From assembly GCF_000196735.1 (NCBI RefSeq), contig NC_014551.1:425501-489500 (forward strand): DNA of 64,000 nt, read 5' to 3'. A program made the translations under genes and the position numbers. The notes under the pieces are model-generated. The model was not told the origin of the DNA. It was given only the letters and a program-made list of their open reading frames with translations, and made no database searches. This stretch comes from Bacillus amyloliquefaciens DSM 7 = ATCC 23350. GTDB taxonomy: Bacteria; Bacillota; Bacilli; Bacillales; Bacillaceae. Numbering within the stretch: position 1 is the first letter of the stretch; each line of letters opens with the position of its first letter. Positions 18,585 through 26,398 of this stretch are shown piece by piece.

Positions 18585-20306
18585 ATGCCAAGTAAAACAG
18601 CAGGACATGTAATGACAGAGCTGCTTGAACAATGGGGAGTCGGTCATATATACGGCATTCCCGGAGACAGCATTAATGAATTTATCGAAGAATTGAGACA
18701 TGAACGAAACAACCTGACATTCATCCAAACCAGGCACGAGGAAGTCGCAGCCCTGGCCGCCGCGGCTGAGGCAAAACTGACCGGACAGATCGGTGTCTGC
18801 CTTTCCATCGCAGGGCCGGGGGCCGTTCATCTGCTGAACGGTTTATACGACGCCAAAGCGGACGGCGTTCCGGTGCTGGCGATTGCGGGACAGGTTGCTT
18901 CCGATGAAATCGGCCGTGACAGCTTTCAGGAAATCAAATTAGAGCAAATGTTTGAAGACGTGGCGGTATTCAACCAGCAAGTACATACGGCAGAAGCGCT
19001 GCCCGATCTTCTGAATCAGGCGATCCGTACGGCTTACAGCAAAAAAGGGGTTGCCGTCTTAACCGTATCTGATGATTTATTCGCGCAAAAAATCAAACGG
19101 GAGCCGGTTTATACGTCGCCGATATACCTTAAAGCTGATATAGAGCCGAAAAAAGAGCATCTCGTGACATGCGCGCAATATATTAACAACGCAAAAAAGC
19201 CGGTCATTCTCGCCGGCCAAGGGTTAAAATCGGCAAAAGAGGAGCTGCTCGCATTCGCCGATAAAGCGGCCGCGCCGATTGTCATTACTCTTCCGGCAAA
19301 AGGCGTCGTGCCTGACAGCCATCCGCACTTTCTCGGGAATCTCGGGCAGATTGGCACAAAGCCCGCCTACGAAGCAATGGAGGAATGCGATCTCTTGATC
19401 ATGCTCGGCACATCGTTTCCGTACAGGGATTATCTCCCGGACGATACGCCCGCCATCCAGCTTGATTCGGATCCGGCGAAAATCGGCAAACGCTATCCAG
19501 TCAATGCGGGAATCGTCAGTGATGCGGCTCTTGGGCTGAAAGAGCTGACGGAATACATTGAATATAAAGATGACAGAAGATTTTTAGAAGCCTGCACCGA
19601 GCACATGAAGCATTGGTGGAAAGAAATCGAAAAGGATGAAACCGAAGCGACTCATCCGCTCAGGCCGCAGCAGGTCATTGCCCGGCTTCGGGATGCTGCC
19701 GCAGAGGATGCCGTCCTGTCAGTGGATGTCGGAACGGTCACGGTGTGGATGGCCCGGCATTTTAAAATGAAGAAGCAGGACTTTATCGTATCAAGCTGGC
19801 TCGCCACGATGGGATGCGGGCTTCCGGGAGCCATTGCCGCAAGCCTTGCCGAACCCGGACGGCAATCCATCGCCATTTGCGGAGACGGCGGATTTTCAAT
19901 GGTGATGCAGGATCTGCCGACGGCTGTTAAATATAAACTGCCGATTACGGTTATTATTTTAAACAACGAAAATTTAGGCATGATCGAATATGAACAGCGA
20001 GTCAAAGGCAACATCGACTACGTCACCCAGCTGCAAAATGTGGATTACGCCGCCTTTGCAGAAAGCTGCGGGGCAAAAGGGATCAAAGTGACGAAACACG
20101 AGGAATTGGCTCCCGCTTTCCATGAAGCGCTCAACTCAAATGAGCCGGTCGTCATCGACGCCGTCATCGGCGACGAGCCGCCGCTACCGGGAAAAATCAC
20201 CTACGGCCAAGCGAAAGGCTTCAGCAAATACATGCTGAAAAACTTCTTTGAAAACCAAAAAATCGAAATGCCGTCTCTCAAGAAAAGCTTAAAAAGGCTG
20301 TTTTAA
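18585..20306 (+). CDS. ydaP: Thiamine-diphosphate pyruvate oxidase YdaP
   Basis: ThDP-dependent enzyme of 573 aa, similar to pyruvate oxidase PoxB, which converts pyruvate to acetate (or acetyl phosphate) with FAD. The N-terminal domain has HEEVAALAAAAEAK, with the Glu that activates ThDP, and the GPGAVHLLNGLYDAK loop. The C-terminal domain has GDGGFSMVMQDLPTAVKY to NNENLG, the Mg-ThDP site. AAGGAGG precedes the ATG. It has its own SigB promoter and terminator, so it belongs to the general stress regulon. Confidence 0.92.
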   Translation: MPSKTAGHVMTELLEQWGVGHIYGIPGDSINEFIEELRHERNNLTFIQTRHEEVAALAAAAEAKLTGQIGVCLSIAGPGAVHLLNGLYDAKADGVPVLAIAGQVASDEIGRDSFQEIKLEQMFEDVAVFNQQVHTAEALPDLLNQAIRTAYSKKGVAVLTVSDDLFAQKIKREPVYTSPIYLKADIEPKKEHLVTCAQYINNAKKPVILAGQGLKSAKEELLAFADKAAAPIVITLPAKGVVPDSHPHFLGNLGQIGTKPAYEAMEECDLLIMLGTSFPYRDYLPDDTPAIQLDSDPAKIGKRYPVNAGIVSDAALGLKELTEYIEYKDDRRFLEACTEHMKHWWKEIEKDETEATHPLRPQQVIARLRDAAAEDAVLSVDVGTVTVWMARHFKMKKQDFIVSSWLATMGCGLPGAIAASLAEPGRQSIAICGDGGFSMVMQDLPTAVKYKLPITVIILNNENLGMIEYEQRVKGNIDYVTQLQNVDYAAFAESCGAKGIKVTKHEELAPAFHEALNSNEPVVIDAVIGDEPPLPGKITYGQAKGFSKYMLKNFFENQKIEMPSLKKSLKRLF

Positions 20307-20323
20307 AAGCCGGCGTTTATAAA

Positions 20324-20357
20324 AAATAAACAGGCAGCATGCCTGTTTATTTTTTTA
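20324..20357 (+). terminator. Terminator of ydaP
   Basis: AAATAAACAGGC / GCCTGTTTATTT around a 5-base loop, then a T run. The accessory segment begins after it. Confidence 0.9.
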
Positions 20358-20444
20358 TTTGTTATTAGGCCCTCTCATTTACTCAGTTGAGCCGTAGTAA
20401 AAGCCCGGCTGTTTGTTCTGTTTTTTCAATAATGTCATGTCGGA

Positions 20445-20882
20445 TTATATGGTATAGTTCAACCAATCTCCAAGAGAACCGCCCATCTTTTTATAGAACC
20501 TTTGTGCACGGTAATTATCAGCTGCAGTTATCCACGACATATGTGCATACCCGTTTTCTTTTGTGAATGATTCGCATCTTTTAAACAGTTCTTGGGCTGC
20601 TCCTGTACCTCTTGCGTTTTCTGCCACGAATAAATCATTCATTACTGTTATTTTATCTGCTTTCGTTGTGCTAAAACTAAAATATAATGTTGCAAAGCCA
20701 ATGAGCTTACCATCTTGTTCAGCAACGAATTGAATACCGCTGTTCTTTTCAAATAACATTTCAATCAAATTATGTATATGTTCAATCGGCGGTTTAGGTC
20801 TTTTATAAAAATCGACGATATATAAATACATTAAATCGGTCAATTGGTTTATATCATAGGGTTCTGCGCTTCTGATTATCAA
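20445..20882 (-). CDS. GNAT-family N-acetyltransferase
   Basis: GNAT acetyltransferase of 145 aa. It has MIIRSAEPYDINQL at the start, LFVAENARGTGAAQELFKRC (the R/Q-x-x-G-x-G/A acetyl-CoA loop) at about residues 85-105, and DNYRAQRFYKKMGG at the end. The acceptor is unknown. The start is a TTG, 7 bases after GGAGG on the minus strand. It does not belong to the ydaP-mntH interval of B. subtilis as I know it, and begins an AT-richer accessory segment. Confidence 0.8.
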   Translation of the reverse strand: MIIRSAEPYDINQLTDLMYLYIVDFYKRPKPPIEHIHNLIEMLFEKNSGIQFVAEQDGKLIGFATLYFSFSTTKADKITVMNDLFVAENARGTGAAQELFKRCESFTKENGYAHMSWITAADNYRAQRFYKKMGGSLGDWLNYTI

Positions 20883-21131
20883 ATGTTTCCCTCCTCACTC
20901 TGTTTATTTTATTATATAAAACTTACAAAAACATTCGGAATTATGCAATATCTTTATTGGGACTGTCTTATTGATCCATTAGTTCTTATCAGTTTTACTG
21001 ACCTCTTTCATGATAAGGAAGTGCTCAGTAGTTCAAACCTGCTTGGAAGCTTAGAGGACGGGAACCGAAAGTCTATCGCATTGAAATCTGTGGAAATGGC
21101 ATGAAATCAGCGATGGCTGATCAAAAAACTT

Positions 21132-21597
21132 ATGAAGGACCACCTTATCAGCAAAAACGGGAAAAAGACCGGTGGGGCGACGTACACCATAAAGAAAGGG
21201 GATGGATTATCCGTCATAGCACAGAAGACAGGCGTTAGCATGGCAACCCTCCAAAGCTTGAACGGTATCAAGGACCCGAACCTGATCAAAGTCGGCCAAG
21301 TATTAAAGCTGACCGGTTCGGCCGGCAACAAAAGGCAAGAAATCATCTTACACGTTGCCGCCAGGCGTTTTTAAAGAGACAAGCCTTAACTAAGGGGACG
21401 GCCGTAAACAGATTCAATCGGCTCTGGCGGCTCTCTATTACTACCCGGACAAAGAGGCAAAGAATAATGCAATAGACGGCTATTACGGATCGAAGACAGC
21501 AAATGCAGTCAAACGGTTCCAGTCCATGTATGGATTGACTGCGGACGGTATTTACGGGCCAAAAACGAAAGAAAAAATGTTGTCTCTTCTGAAATAA
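21132..21597 (+). pseudogene. Prophage endolysin C-terminal remnant (LysM + peptidoglycan-binding)
   Basis: The first frame (21132-21374) encodes a LysM repeat ([20 protein letters not shown] to [10 protein letters not shown]) and then stops. A different frame continues as [20 protein letters not shown] third part, from about 21408 to 21597, encodes a peptidoglycan-binding domain (QIQSALAALYYYPD, IDGYYGSKTANAVKRFQ, DGIYGPKTKEKMLSLLK). These pieces join into the tail of phage amidases such as XlyA if one base is removed near 21330 and 21390 and one added near 21407, all in short A runs. No catalytic amidase domain is left. Confidence 0.75.
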
Positions 21598-21602
21598 ATG
21601 AA

Positions 21603-21622
21603 ACAGCCCTTTAAAGGGCTGT
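21603..21622 (+). terminator. Hairpin after the endolysin remnant
   Basis: ACAGCCCTTTAAAGGGCTGT is a perfect self-complementary stem just after the stop codon. There is no T run, so termination is uncertain. Confidence 0.45.
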
Positions 21623-21673
21623 ACCACAATTCTATATATTTCATAAAAATAAAGAAGTATATAGAATTGTGGT
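21623..21673. repeat. Perfect 16-bp inverted repeat, 19-base spacer
   Basis: ACCACAATTCTATATA (21623-21638) and its exact reverse complement (21658-21673) flank 19 bases. It could be a terminator hairpin, a protein site or the end product of a small mobile element. No gene occupies 21598-21831. Confidence 0.7.
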
Positions 21674-21831
21674 TCGTGCCAATGGTAGAATATGTTTGTT
21701 GGAAATGATATTTCAAATACTTGTAAAGTTGTGTAAAATTTGAAGGTTAACCTTACGAAGAAATAGTGAAACAACACATTGCCTGGTAAACATTGTTTAA
21801 AGCCCAAATCCTATAGTTCAGTTGGCACTAC

Positions 21832-22698
21832 ATGTCCCGATTTTGTGACATTATACACTCAATAGAAAAGATTAAAATATCCCGAATAATTCAAAAAAGG
21901 TGTTTACAAACCTTATTTAGTTCCTATATCTTAGAAAAGAAGGAAAAATTATTCAATAGTGGGAAAAGTGCACATGCTGAAGGATTTCCGCAACTTACTA
22001 ATGAAAAAGTCCAAACGGAAATACAGGAAATGAAAGATGCCGGCATGACAAGTGAGGAAGTACAGAAATTCTATGAAATGAGTAAAGAAGAGTATGCGTA
22101 TGTACAAGAACATGCGGAAGACTTGTATAAGGATTCCCAAAAAGAAATCAAAGAATTGAAAGCCTCTGGTCAAATTGATGAAGTTCTTCCTAAATACGAG
22201 GAGCCTGAATATCAGCACAAGAACCAAATCGCAGCAAAAGCGTTAGGTACAAAAGGTGATGTTCTTACAAGCTATGAAATTAATTCTGGAAGTTGGTCTA
22301 TTGGTGTAGGACATGCTGCGATTGTTTCAACTAACAAATCAAAAACAGTTGAAGCATGGGCGAAAAGCTGGAGTCCTATAAACCAAGATGGAGTTCGCAG
22401 ATATAATAATAACTGGGGAAGTAAAAAGAAAGTTTATGGTCTATGGGTTAAAAAGTCGAATAACAATAAGTATATAAATGCTGCAAAATATGCGGAAAAG
22501 CAAGCAGATAATAAAAAGAAATATAATTTCAACTTTTTTAATAAAAAGACAACTGCTAAATTTTATTGTTCTCAATTAGCTTGGCGTTCTTGGAAAAACC
22601 AAGGTATTGATATTGACAATGTCAAATGGGACACTGTTGTAACACCAATGGAGCTTGTAAAATCCAATAACACAACAATCTTTTATCACAAGGGTTAA
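21832..22698 (+). CDS. YycO-like (permuted papain fold) protein with damaged signal sequence
   Basis: A 288-aa frame. Its C-terminal half resembles YiiX/YycO members of the NlpC/P60-like papain superfamily: GHAAIVST supplies a His, VEAWAKSW an acidic residue, and FYCSQLAWRSWKNQG the likely nucleophile Cys. The middle (QEMKDAGMTSEEVQKFYEMS) is helical and charged. Relatives are secreted, and SAHAEGF at about residues 46-52 looks like the end of a signal peptide. Here, however, the first 45 residues are charged, and the ATG at 21832 has no ribosome site. The 5' end is probably mutated or replaced, so the gene may be silent. Confidence 0.6.
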   Translation: MSRFCDIIHSIEKIKISRIIQKRCLQTLFSSYILEKKEKLFNSGKSAHAEGFPQLTNEKVQTEIQEMKDAGMTSEEVQKFYEMSKEEYAYVQEHAEDLYKDSQKEIKELKASGQIDEVLPKYEEPEYQHKNQIAAKALGTKGDVLTSYEINSGSWSIGVGHAAIVSTNKSKTVEAWAKSWSPINQDGVRRYNNNWGSKKKVYGLWVKKSNNNKYINAAKYAEKQADNKKKYNFNFFNKKTTAKFYCSQLAWRSWKNQGIDIDNVKWDTVVTPMELVKSNNTTIFYHKG

Positions 22699-22701
22699 CA
22701 T

Positions 22702-22739
22702 TGACAAAAACAATCGGTGCTGCACCGGTTGTTTTGTCA
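22702..22739. terminator. Long hairpin between papain-like gene and lipoprotein
   Basis: TGACAAAAACAATCGGTG (22702-22719) pairs almost completely with 22723-22739 around a 3-base loop. There is no long T run; it could act on either strand. Confidence 0.55.
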
Positions 22740-22757
22740 TTTCAAAGGGAGGAAAAA

Positions 22758-23654
22758 ATGAATAGACTTAAGACCCTGTTTATTTTCATTTGCATACTGA
22801 TAGTCACAACCTCTTGTAGTCTCATCCCAACTGGGAATGAAAAAGAGGAAAGAAGTAGTAATAGCAAGACTGCATTAAAGAATATTGACAATGCAAAATT
22901 TATTGTTGGTTTTTCTAACACTTTAGATAGGGGAAGTGAGATTGGGGTTTACAGTGAAGATGGTACTAAAATGGATAGCTTGGAATTGAAAGATGGTATA
23001 AATTTCACGATGTCTTCATATAACAAAAACGATACGTTCTTCTCATCAAATAGAAGCAATAATCACTTGATGATAGACAATAAAACTGGAGCAATAAACA
23101 AAATAAATGAAAAGAGTTTGTCGAAAACAACTGAGGATGAAGGTGCTTTCTTTATAAACAGTTCTGGCGGTTATATCATCCATGACATTAACGTTGGATA
23201 TACAGACAAAGGGCTGGAAAGTGAACTGGTATATTGGAAGGGAAACAGCCGAAAAAACAAGAAACAAATAAAGCTTGACGGAGAACTTGGATCAGCAATC
23301 GTCGCTAAAAATAAAATTTATGTCATTTCAAGTGATGAAGAAAGTATGTCCATCATTTCAATTAACCTAGAGACAAATAAGCAAGAGAACAAGGCATCCA
23401 TACCGAATAAAGGGATATACTTCATGGATGAAAAGGATGCATTCCAAGCTCTAGATGAAAATACATTTGTACTGGCAGTTAATGATAACGTGAATGAGAA
23501 AGAGAATTCTAAGCTCATATTAATAGACAGAGAGACGCTTAAGGTAAAAAAAGAAGTCGAGATGGAGAAAGGGTTTCATCCTGCAAAATTGAAAATATTA
23601 AAAGATAGCATCTTAGCTGTTTCTTTTGATGGGAAGCTGCAGGTGTTTGAATAA
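22758..23654 (+). CDS. Putative lipoprotein, beta-propeller-like (truncated)
   Basis: Lipoprotein of 298 aa with signal peptide LKTLFIFICILIVTTSC (lipobox Cys20). GGGAGG lies 6 bases before the ATG at 22758. The mature part has repeated strand patterns such as KIYVISSDEESMSIISINLETN, TFVLAVNDN and LILIDRETLKV, like a YVTN/WD40-type propeller. I do not recognise a specific family. The frame stops at TAA (23652-23654) beside a seven-A run, yet a compatible frame continues to 23893, so the natural protein was about 80 residues longer. Codon use is AT-rich compared with core genes. It follows the papain-like gene and may have worked with it. Confidence 0.6.
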   Translation: MNRLKTLFIFICILIVTTSCSLIPTGNEKEERSSNSKTALKNIDNAKFIVGFSNTLDRGSEIGVYSEDGTKMDSLELKDGINFTMSSYNKNDTFFSSNRSNNHLMIDNKTGAINKINEKSLSKTTEDEGAFFINSSGGYIIHDINVGYTDKGLESELVYWKGNSRKNKKQIKLDGELGSAIVAKNKIYVISSDEESMSIISINLETNKQENKASIPNKGIYFMDEKDAFQALDENTFVLAVNDNVNEKENSKLILIDRETLKVKKEVEMEKGFHPAKLKILKDSILAVSFDGKLQVFE

Positions 23655-23893
23655 AAAAATGGTTAAAGAAAAAATCTTTCGATTTTTATGCTGGGGATGA
23701 TAACAAATTAATGAATGATGTTCAATTCAATGACAGAGAGATGTATGTTTTACTCAAAAACTTTGATATCCAGCGTGATAACAAGCTTGGAGATATCACT
23801 TCTTATGATTTGAAATCAGGAAAAAAGGTAAAAACAATCCCGCTAAAAGCAAATAAAGAGTGGGAAATCGCCCGGTTCGAAATTTTAAAATAA
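23655..23893 (+). pseudogene. Out-of-frame 3' part of the lipoprotein gene
   Basis: In another frame the sequence reads KKWLKKKSFDFYAGDDNKLM, then VQFNDREMYVLLKNFDIQ and ends at KEWEIARFEILK. This continues the blade-like repeats of the preceding gene. One extra base near 23651-23659 would join them. Its own ATG (23711) has no ribosome site. Confidence 0.6.
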
Positions 23894-23920
23894 GTTGGAG
23901 GTGTTTATATTAGCCCGCTT

Positions 23921-24172
23921 TTGAGCCCTGCATATATCATACTCATCATTCTTCCGGCAGCTTCTTTCTTGCTGGGGATAATAGGGTATTTCATCTTTCA
24001 AAAAGTATGGACTATGGTTGTCGTCGTATTGATCCTGTCATTGATATTTATGTTTGTTGTAATAGGAGCAGAGCCAACATTTTTAGTTTGGGTGTTTATC
24101 ATGACGGGAGCCTGCCTTATCTCCGGTTCAATCACTAAGACTATAATGAATTTTACAAAGCGAAAATATTAA
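23921..24172 (+). CDS. DUF2651 (YbeF-like) membrane protein
   Basis: Small membrane protein with three hydrophobic segments (AYIILIILPAASFLLGIIGYF, WTMVVVVLILSLIFMFVVIGA, FLVWVFIMTGACLISGS) and a basic tail. It resembles the YbeF/DUF2651 family, whose function is unknown. The TTG at 23921 lies 17 bases from GGAGGTG, which is too far. The codon ATT at 23909, with 7-base spacing, gives the family-like start xSPLLSPAYIILI. Either ATT is used as a rare start or the natural ATG has been lost. A decayed second copy lies at 26396-26522. Confidence 0.65.
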   Translation: MSPAYIILIILPAASFLLGIIGYFIFQKVWTMVVVVLILSLIFMFVVIGAEPTFLVWVFIMTGACLISGSITKTIMNFTKRKY

Positions 24173-24216
24173 ATGGAATAATCATAAGAGTGTACACCAA
24201 AACCATAATCCCAAAA

Positions 24217-24245
24217 ATCCCGCGACGAAAATTGCGGGTTTTTTT
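24217..24245 (+). terminator. Terminator of the DUF2651 gene
   Basis: CCCGC / GCGGG stem, extended by A-T pairs, with a seven-T run. Confidence 0.75.
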
Positions 24246-24247
24246 CG

Positions 24248-24276
24248 TTTTCACTTTTTGTTCAAATAGTTATAAT
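24248..24276 (+). promoter_or_regulatory. Promoter of rap-phr
   Basis: TTTTCA (24248-24253), 17 bases, TATAAT (24271-24276). The rap ATG lies 35 bases downstream. Confidence 0.55.
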
Positions 24277-24310
24277 ATTACAAAAATAGAGATTAGAGGG
24301 AGAGGTATAT

Positions 24311-25441
24311 ATGGACCAAGTTTTGCCGTCGTCCCAGGTTGGTGTCAAGATCAATGAATAGTACAAAATGATTCGTCAGTTCAGTGTGCCTGATGCTGAG
24401 ATTTTAAAGGCTGAAGTAGAACAGGAAATAGAGGAGATGGAAGAGGATCAGGATTTGCTTGTTTTTTATTCATTGATGTGCTTTCGTCACCAATTGATGT
24501 TAGATTCCTTGGAGCCGGAAGACAGATATAGAGATCGCCCCACAGTCGACGAACTGCTTGAGAAAATAGAAAAACCGCAAAAAAGACTTACAGGCCTCTT
24601 GAAATATTACTCATTATTTTTTCGTGGTATGTATGAGTTTGATCATAAAGAGTATGTTGAAGCGATAGGCTATTATCGCAAAGCAGAGAGAGAGTTGAAT
24701 GCTGTATCAGATGAAATGGAGCAAGCTGAATTTCATTACAAAATAGCTGATGCCTATTATCAAATTGATCAGCACTTTGTTTCCCTCAATCATTTAAAAA
24801 AAGCCAAGCAATTGTTTGAAAAAAGTCAATTATACAAAGTGAAAGTGATTGGCTGTAATATGATGGTTGGTGCTAACATGTACGATATGTACAGGCTGAC
24901 GGAGGCCGAATCATATTATCGGGAAGCATTAAGTATCGTCCGCGGCTTGGAAGAGGAAAAAGTGAAAAGAATTATAGGAGTGATCTTTCATAACTTAGGC
25001 TTAGTTTATTTAAGAGGGAAAAATTTGATTGCTGCTGAAGAGAATTTCAAAAAGGCAATAGACGTGAAAGAACATATTGATACAGTGTATGGGGTGAGAT
25101 CATTATATATGATGGCAAATGTCCTGTACCAATGTGGTAAAGTCAAGGAAGCGCGTTTCTTTTATGAAACGGCTTTAAATCGTGCCCGGACTTCTAATGA
25201 AGAAGAATATTTGGCTAAATTAAAAATCATTAATTCATTATACGAGGAATATAATGAAACAGCAGTGAAACAAAGCTTAGGTTACTTAGAAGAGAAACGC
25301 CTTTGGTCTGATTTCGCAGAGCTAACTGAAAAATTAGGTGACTTTCATTTTGAGAAGAGGAACTATGTAGAGGGAAGAAACTTTTTAAAGAAAACCATAC
25401 ATGCCCAAACACAAATACTTAAGGTTACGGAGGCTATATAA
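24311..25441 (+). pseudogene. Rap-family phosphatase/regulator with amber codon 17
   Basis: Rap proteins are tetratricopeptide regulators that dephosphorylate Spo0F or block response regulators, and are silenced by Phr peptides. The ATG at 24311 follows GGGAGAGG and reads MDQVLPSSQVGVKINE, then TAG at 24359-24361, where Rap proteins normally have Trp (INEWYKMIRQFSVPDAE). After that the frame is open for 360 codons, with the 3-helix bundle and TPRs intact (EYVEAIGYYRKAERELN, TEAESYYREALSIV, IAAEENFKKAIDVK). An inner ATG (24368) could yield a protein lacking 19 residues, but it has no ribosome site. It overlaps phr by one base. Confidence 0.85.
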
Positions 25442-25575
25442 TGAAGAAACTTTTAATTAGCTCCGCTTTAATCGGTATTCTTTTCACTGGATTATTAAGT
25501 GTGACAAATGTTTATACTGCTGAATTGAATGAGTCTGGAACTTTTTATATCGCCGAAAAAGCTATAAATATTTAA
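25441..25575 (+). CDS. Phr-type signalling peptide precursor
   Basis: A 44-codon gene overlapping the rap stop as TAATG, the usual rap-phr arrangement. It encodes a signal sequence (KKLLISSALIGILFTGLLSV) and a short tail ending GTFYIAEKAINI. Exported Phr precursors are cut to a penta- or hexapeptide, normally at the C-terminus, then re-imported by Opp to inhibit the cognate Rap. Here the terminal five residues would be KAINI; the inner EKAIN is closer to known signals such as EKMIG. The real signal is not certain. Confidence 0.8.
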   Translation: MKKLLISSALIGILFTGLLSVTNVYTAELNESGTFYIAEKAINI

Positions 25576-25593
25576 TTGTACTCCCAATTCAGT

Positions 25594-25627
25594 TCCCCGC
25601 CTTTTAAGGTTGGGGTTTTTCTTTTTA
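25594..25627 (+). terminator. Terminator of rap-phr
   Basis: CCCCGCC (25595-25601) pairs with GGTTGGGG (25608-25615) through G-U pairs and is followed by a T-rich tract. Confidence 0.65.
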
Positions 25628-25814
25628 AAATCTCCACCGGTGTTTGTGCTTATCCCATTTCAACATACGCTGCCGCATGAGGTTCTTGACCGCTTCACGT
25701 ATAGCCTGTAATCCTTTACCGGTTTTTCTCTTCAACTCATCCATTGAGGATTTTTCCCGAAGTGAGTCATGTTAAAGATAATCCGGTACATTTTTTCCGC
25801 TCAAAATCATTCAT
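25625..25814 (-). pseudogene. Decayed small phage-like DNA-binding ORF
   Basis: On the minus strand, GAGGAGG precedes an ATG (25814) reading MNDFERKK. A second frame gives MYRIIFNMTH, and a third SSMDELKRKTGKGLQAIREAVKNLMRQRMLKWDKHKHRWRF before the stop. The last part looks like a small helical basic protein. At least two indels separate the frames. Together with the endolysin and LexA-like remnants it suggests an eroded prophage or integrative element. Confidence 0.5.
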
Positions 25815-25866
25815 TCGAATTACCTCCTCGAGTAAATAATACAAGAACGAACATTCCCTTTTCAAT

Positions 25867-26058
25867 TTGAAAAGCAGACAGACAAAAACTTTCAGGATGG
25901 ACCTGAATCCCCCTCTAATTATAGAAGGGGATTCAGCAATCATCCGTAATCTTACAAAAAGGCAAGAAGATGCTTTGCACGCTATATCGAATTTCTTAAA
26001 TCAGTATGGGGTGCATCAATGCCTCTATGAATCGCCAAATAAGGCGTTTTTTTCATAA
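25867..26058 (+). pseudogene. Possible truncated LexA-like fragment
   Basis: A 63-codon frame containing IIRNLTKRQEDALHAISNFLNQYG, which resembles the first helix of LexA-type winged-helix domains. It lacks the recognition helix and any later domain and has no ribosome site. A small hairpin with a T run lies at its end (CGCC / GGCG near 26034-26045). Probably debris; low certainty. Confidence 0.25.
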
Positions 26059-26075
26059 TATCTTTCACAGCCTCG

Positions 26076-26288
26076 CTAAAACGATTTCACAACATTCTGA
26101 TCTGAAAATTGTTGGCCAATCATTTCCGCCTGGCTTACAGAGTTGTTTTGGATGACGATTCCAGTATTTAAGCCTCCGGATCCAAACGCTGTTTTTGAAG
26201 CGGTGATAGGGGTGATGGTTAACGCGCCGCCGACATTGACAACTCCGTTTCCTGATAAGTTGTTAATTTTAATAGGGGAACCATACAT
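26076..26288 (-). CDS. GerPA/GerPF-like spore protein
   Basis: 70-aa protein with the short, Gly/Asn-rich pattern of the GerPA/GerPF family: SPIKINNLSGNGVVNVGGAL, then TASKTAFGSGGLNTG. Family members are small proteins in the inner spore coat that help germinants pass; YpzD is an orphan relative in B. subtilis. AGGAG lies about 10 bases before the ATG. It stands alone, away from any gerP operon, in the accessory segment. No clear sporulation promoter was identified. Confidence 0.7.
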   Translation of the reverse strand: MYGSPIKINNLSGNGVVNVGGALTITPITASKTAFGSGGLNTGIVIQNNSVSQAEMIGQQFSDQNVVKSF

Positions 26289-26368
26289 ACTCTTTTGTCT
26301 CCTCTCACTTCAAGCTGTTAACTATATGTATGCTGTCATTTTGAATAAGATTAAACAACGCGGCAAAA

Positions 26369-26398
26369 ATTGCCGAAAGCTCCGGCAATTTCTCTTTT
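26369..26398 (+). terminator. Possible terminator before DUF2651 remnant
   Basis: ATTGCCG / CGGCAAT around an 8-base loop is followed by TTCTCTTTT. No intact plus-strand gene precedes it. Confidence 0.45.

Noticed and set aside
20844..21104. 86-codon plus-strand frame after the GNAT gene
   Set aside because: It starts inside the GNAT gene on the other strand, has no ribosome site and no protein-like pattern; the interval 20883-21131 shows nothing I can support.
21343..21807. 154-codon minus-strand frame over the endolysin remnant
   Set aside because: It is antisense to recognisable endolysin domains and spans the inverted repeat; aromatic-rich shadow composition.
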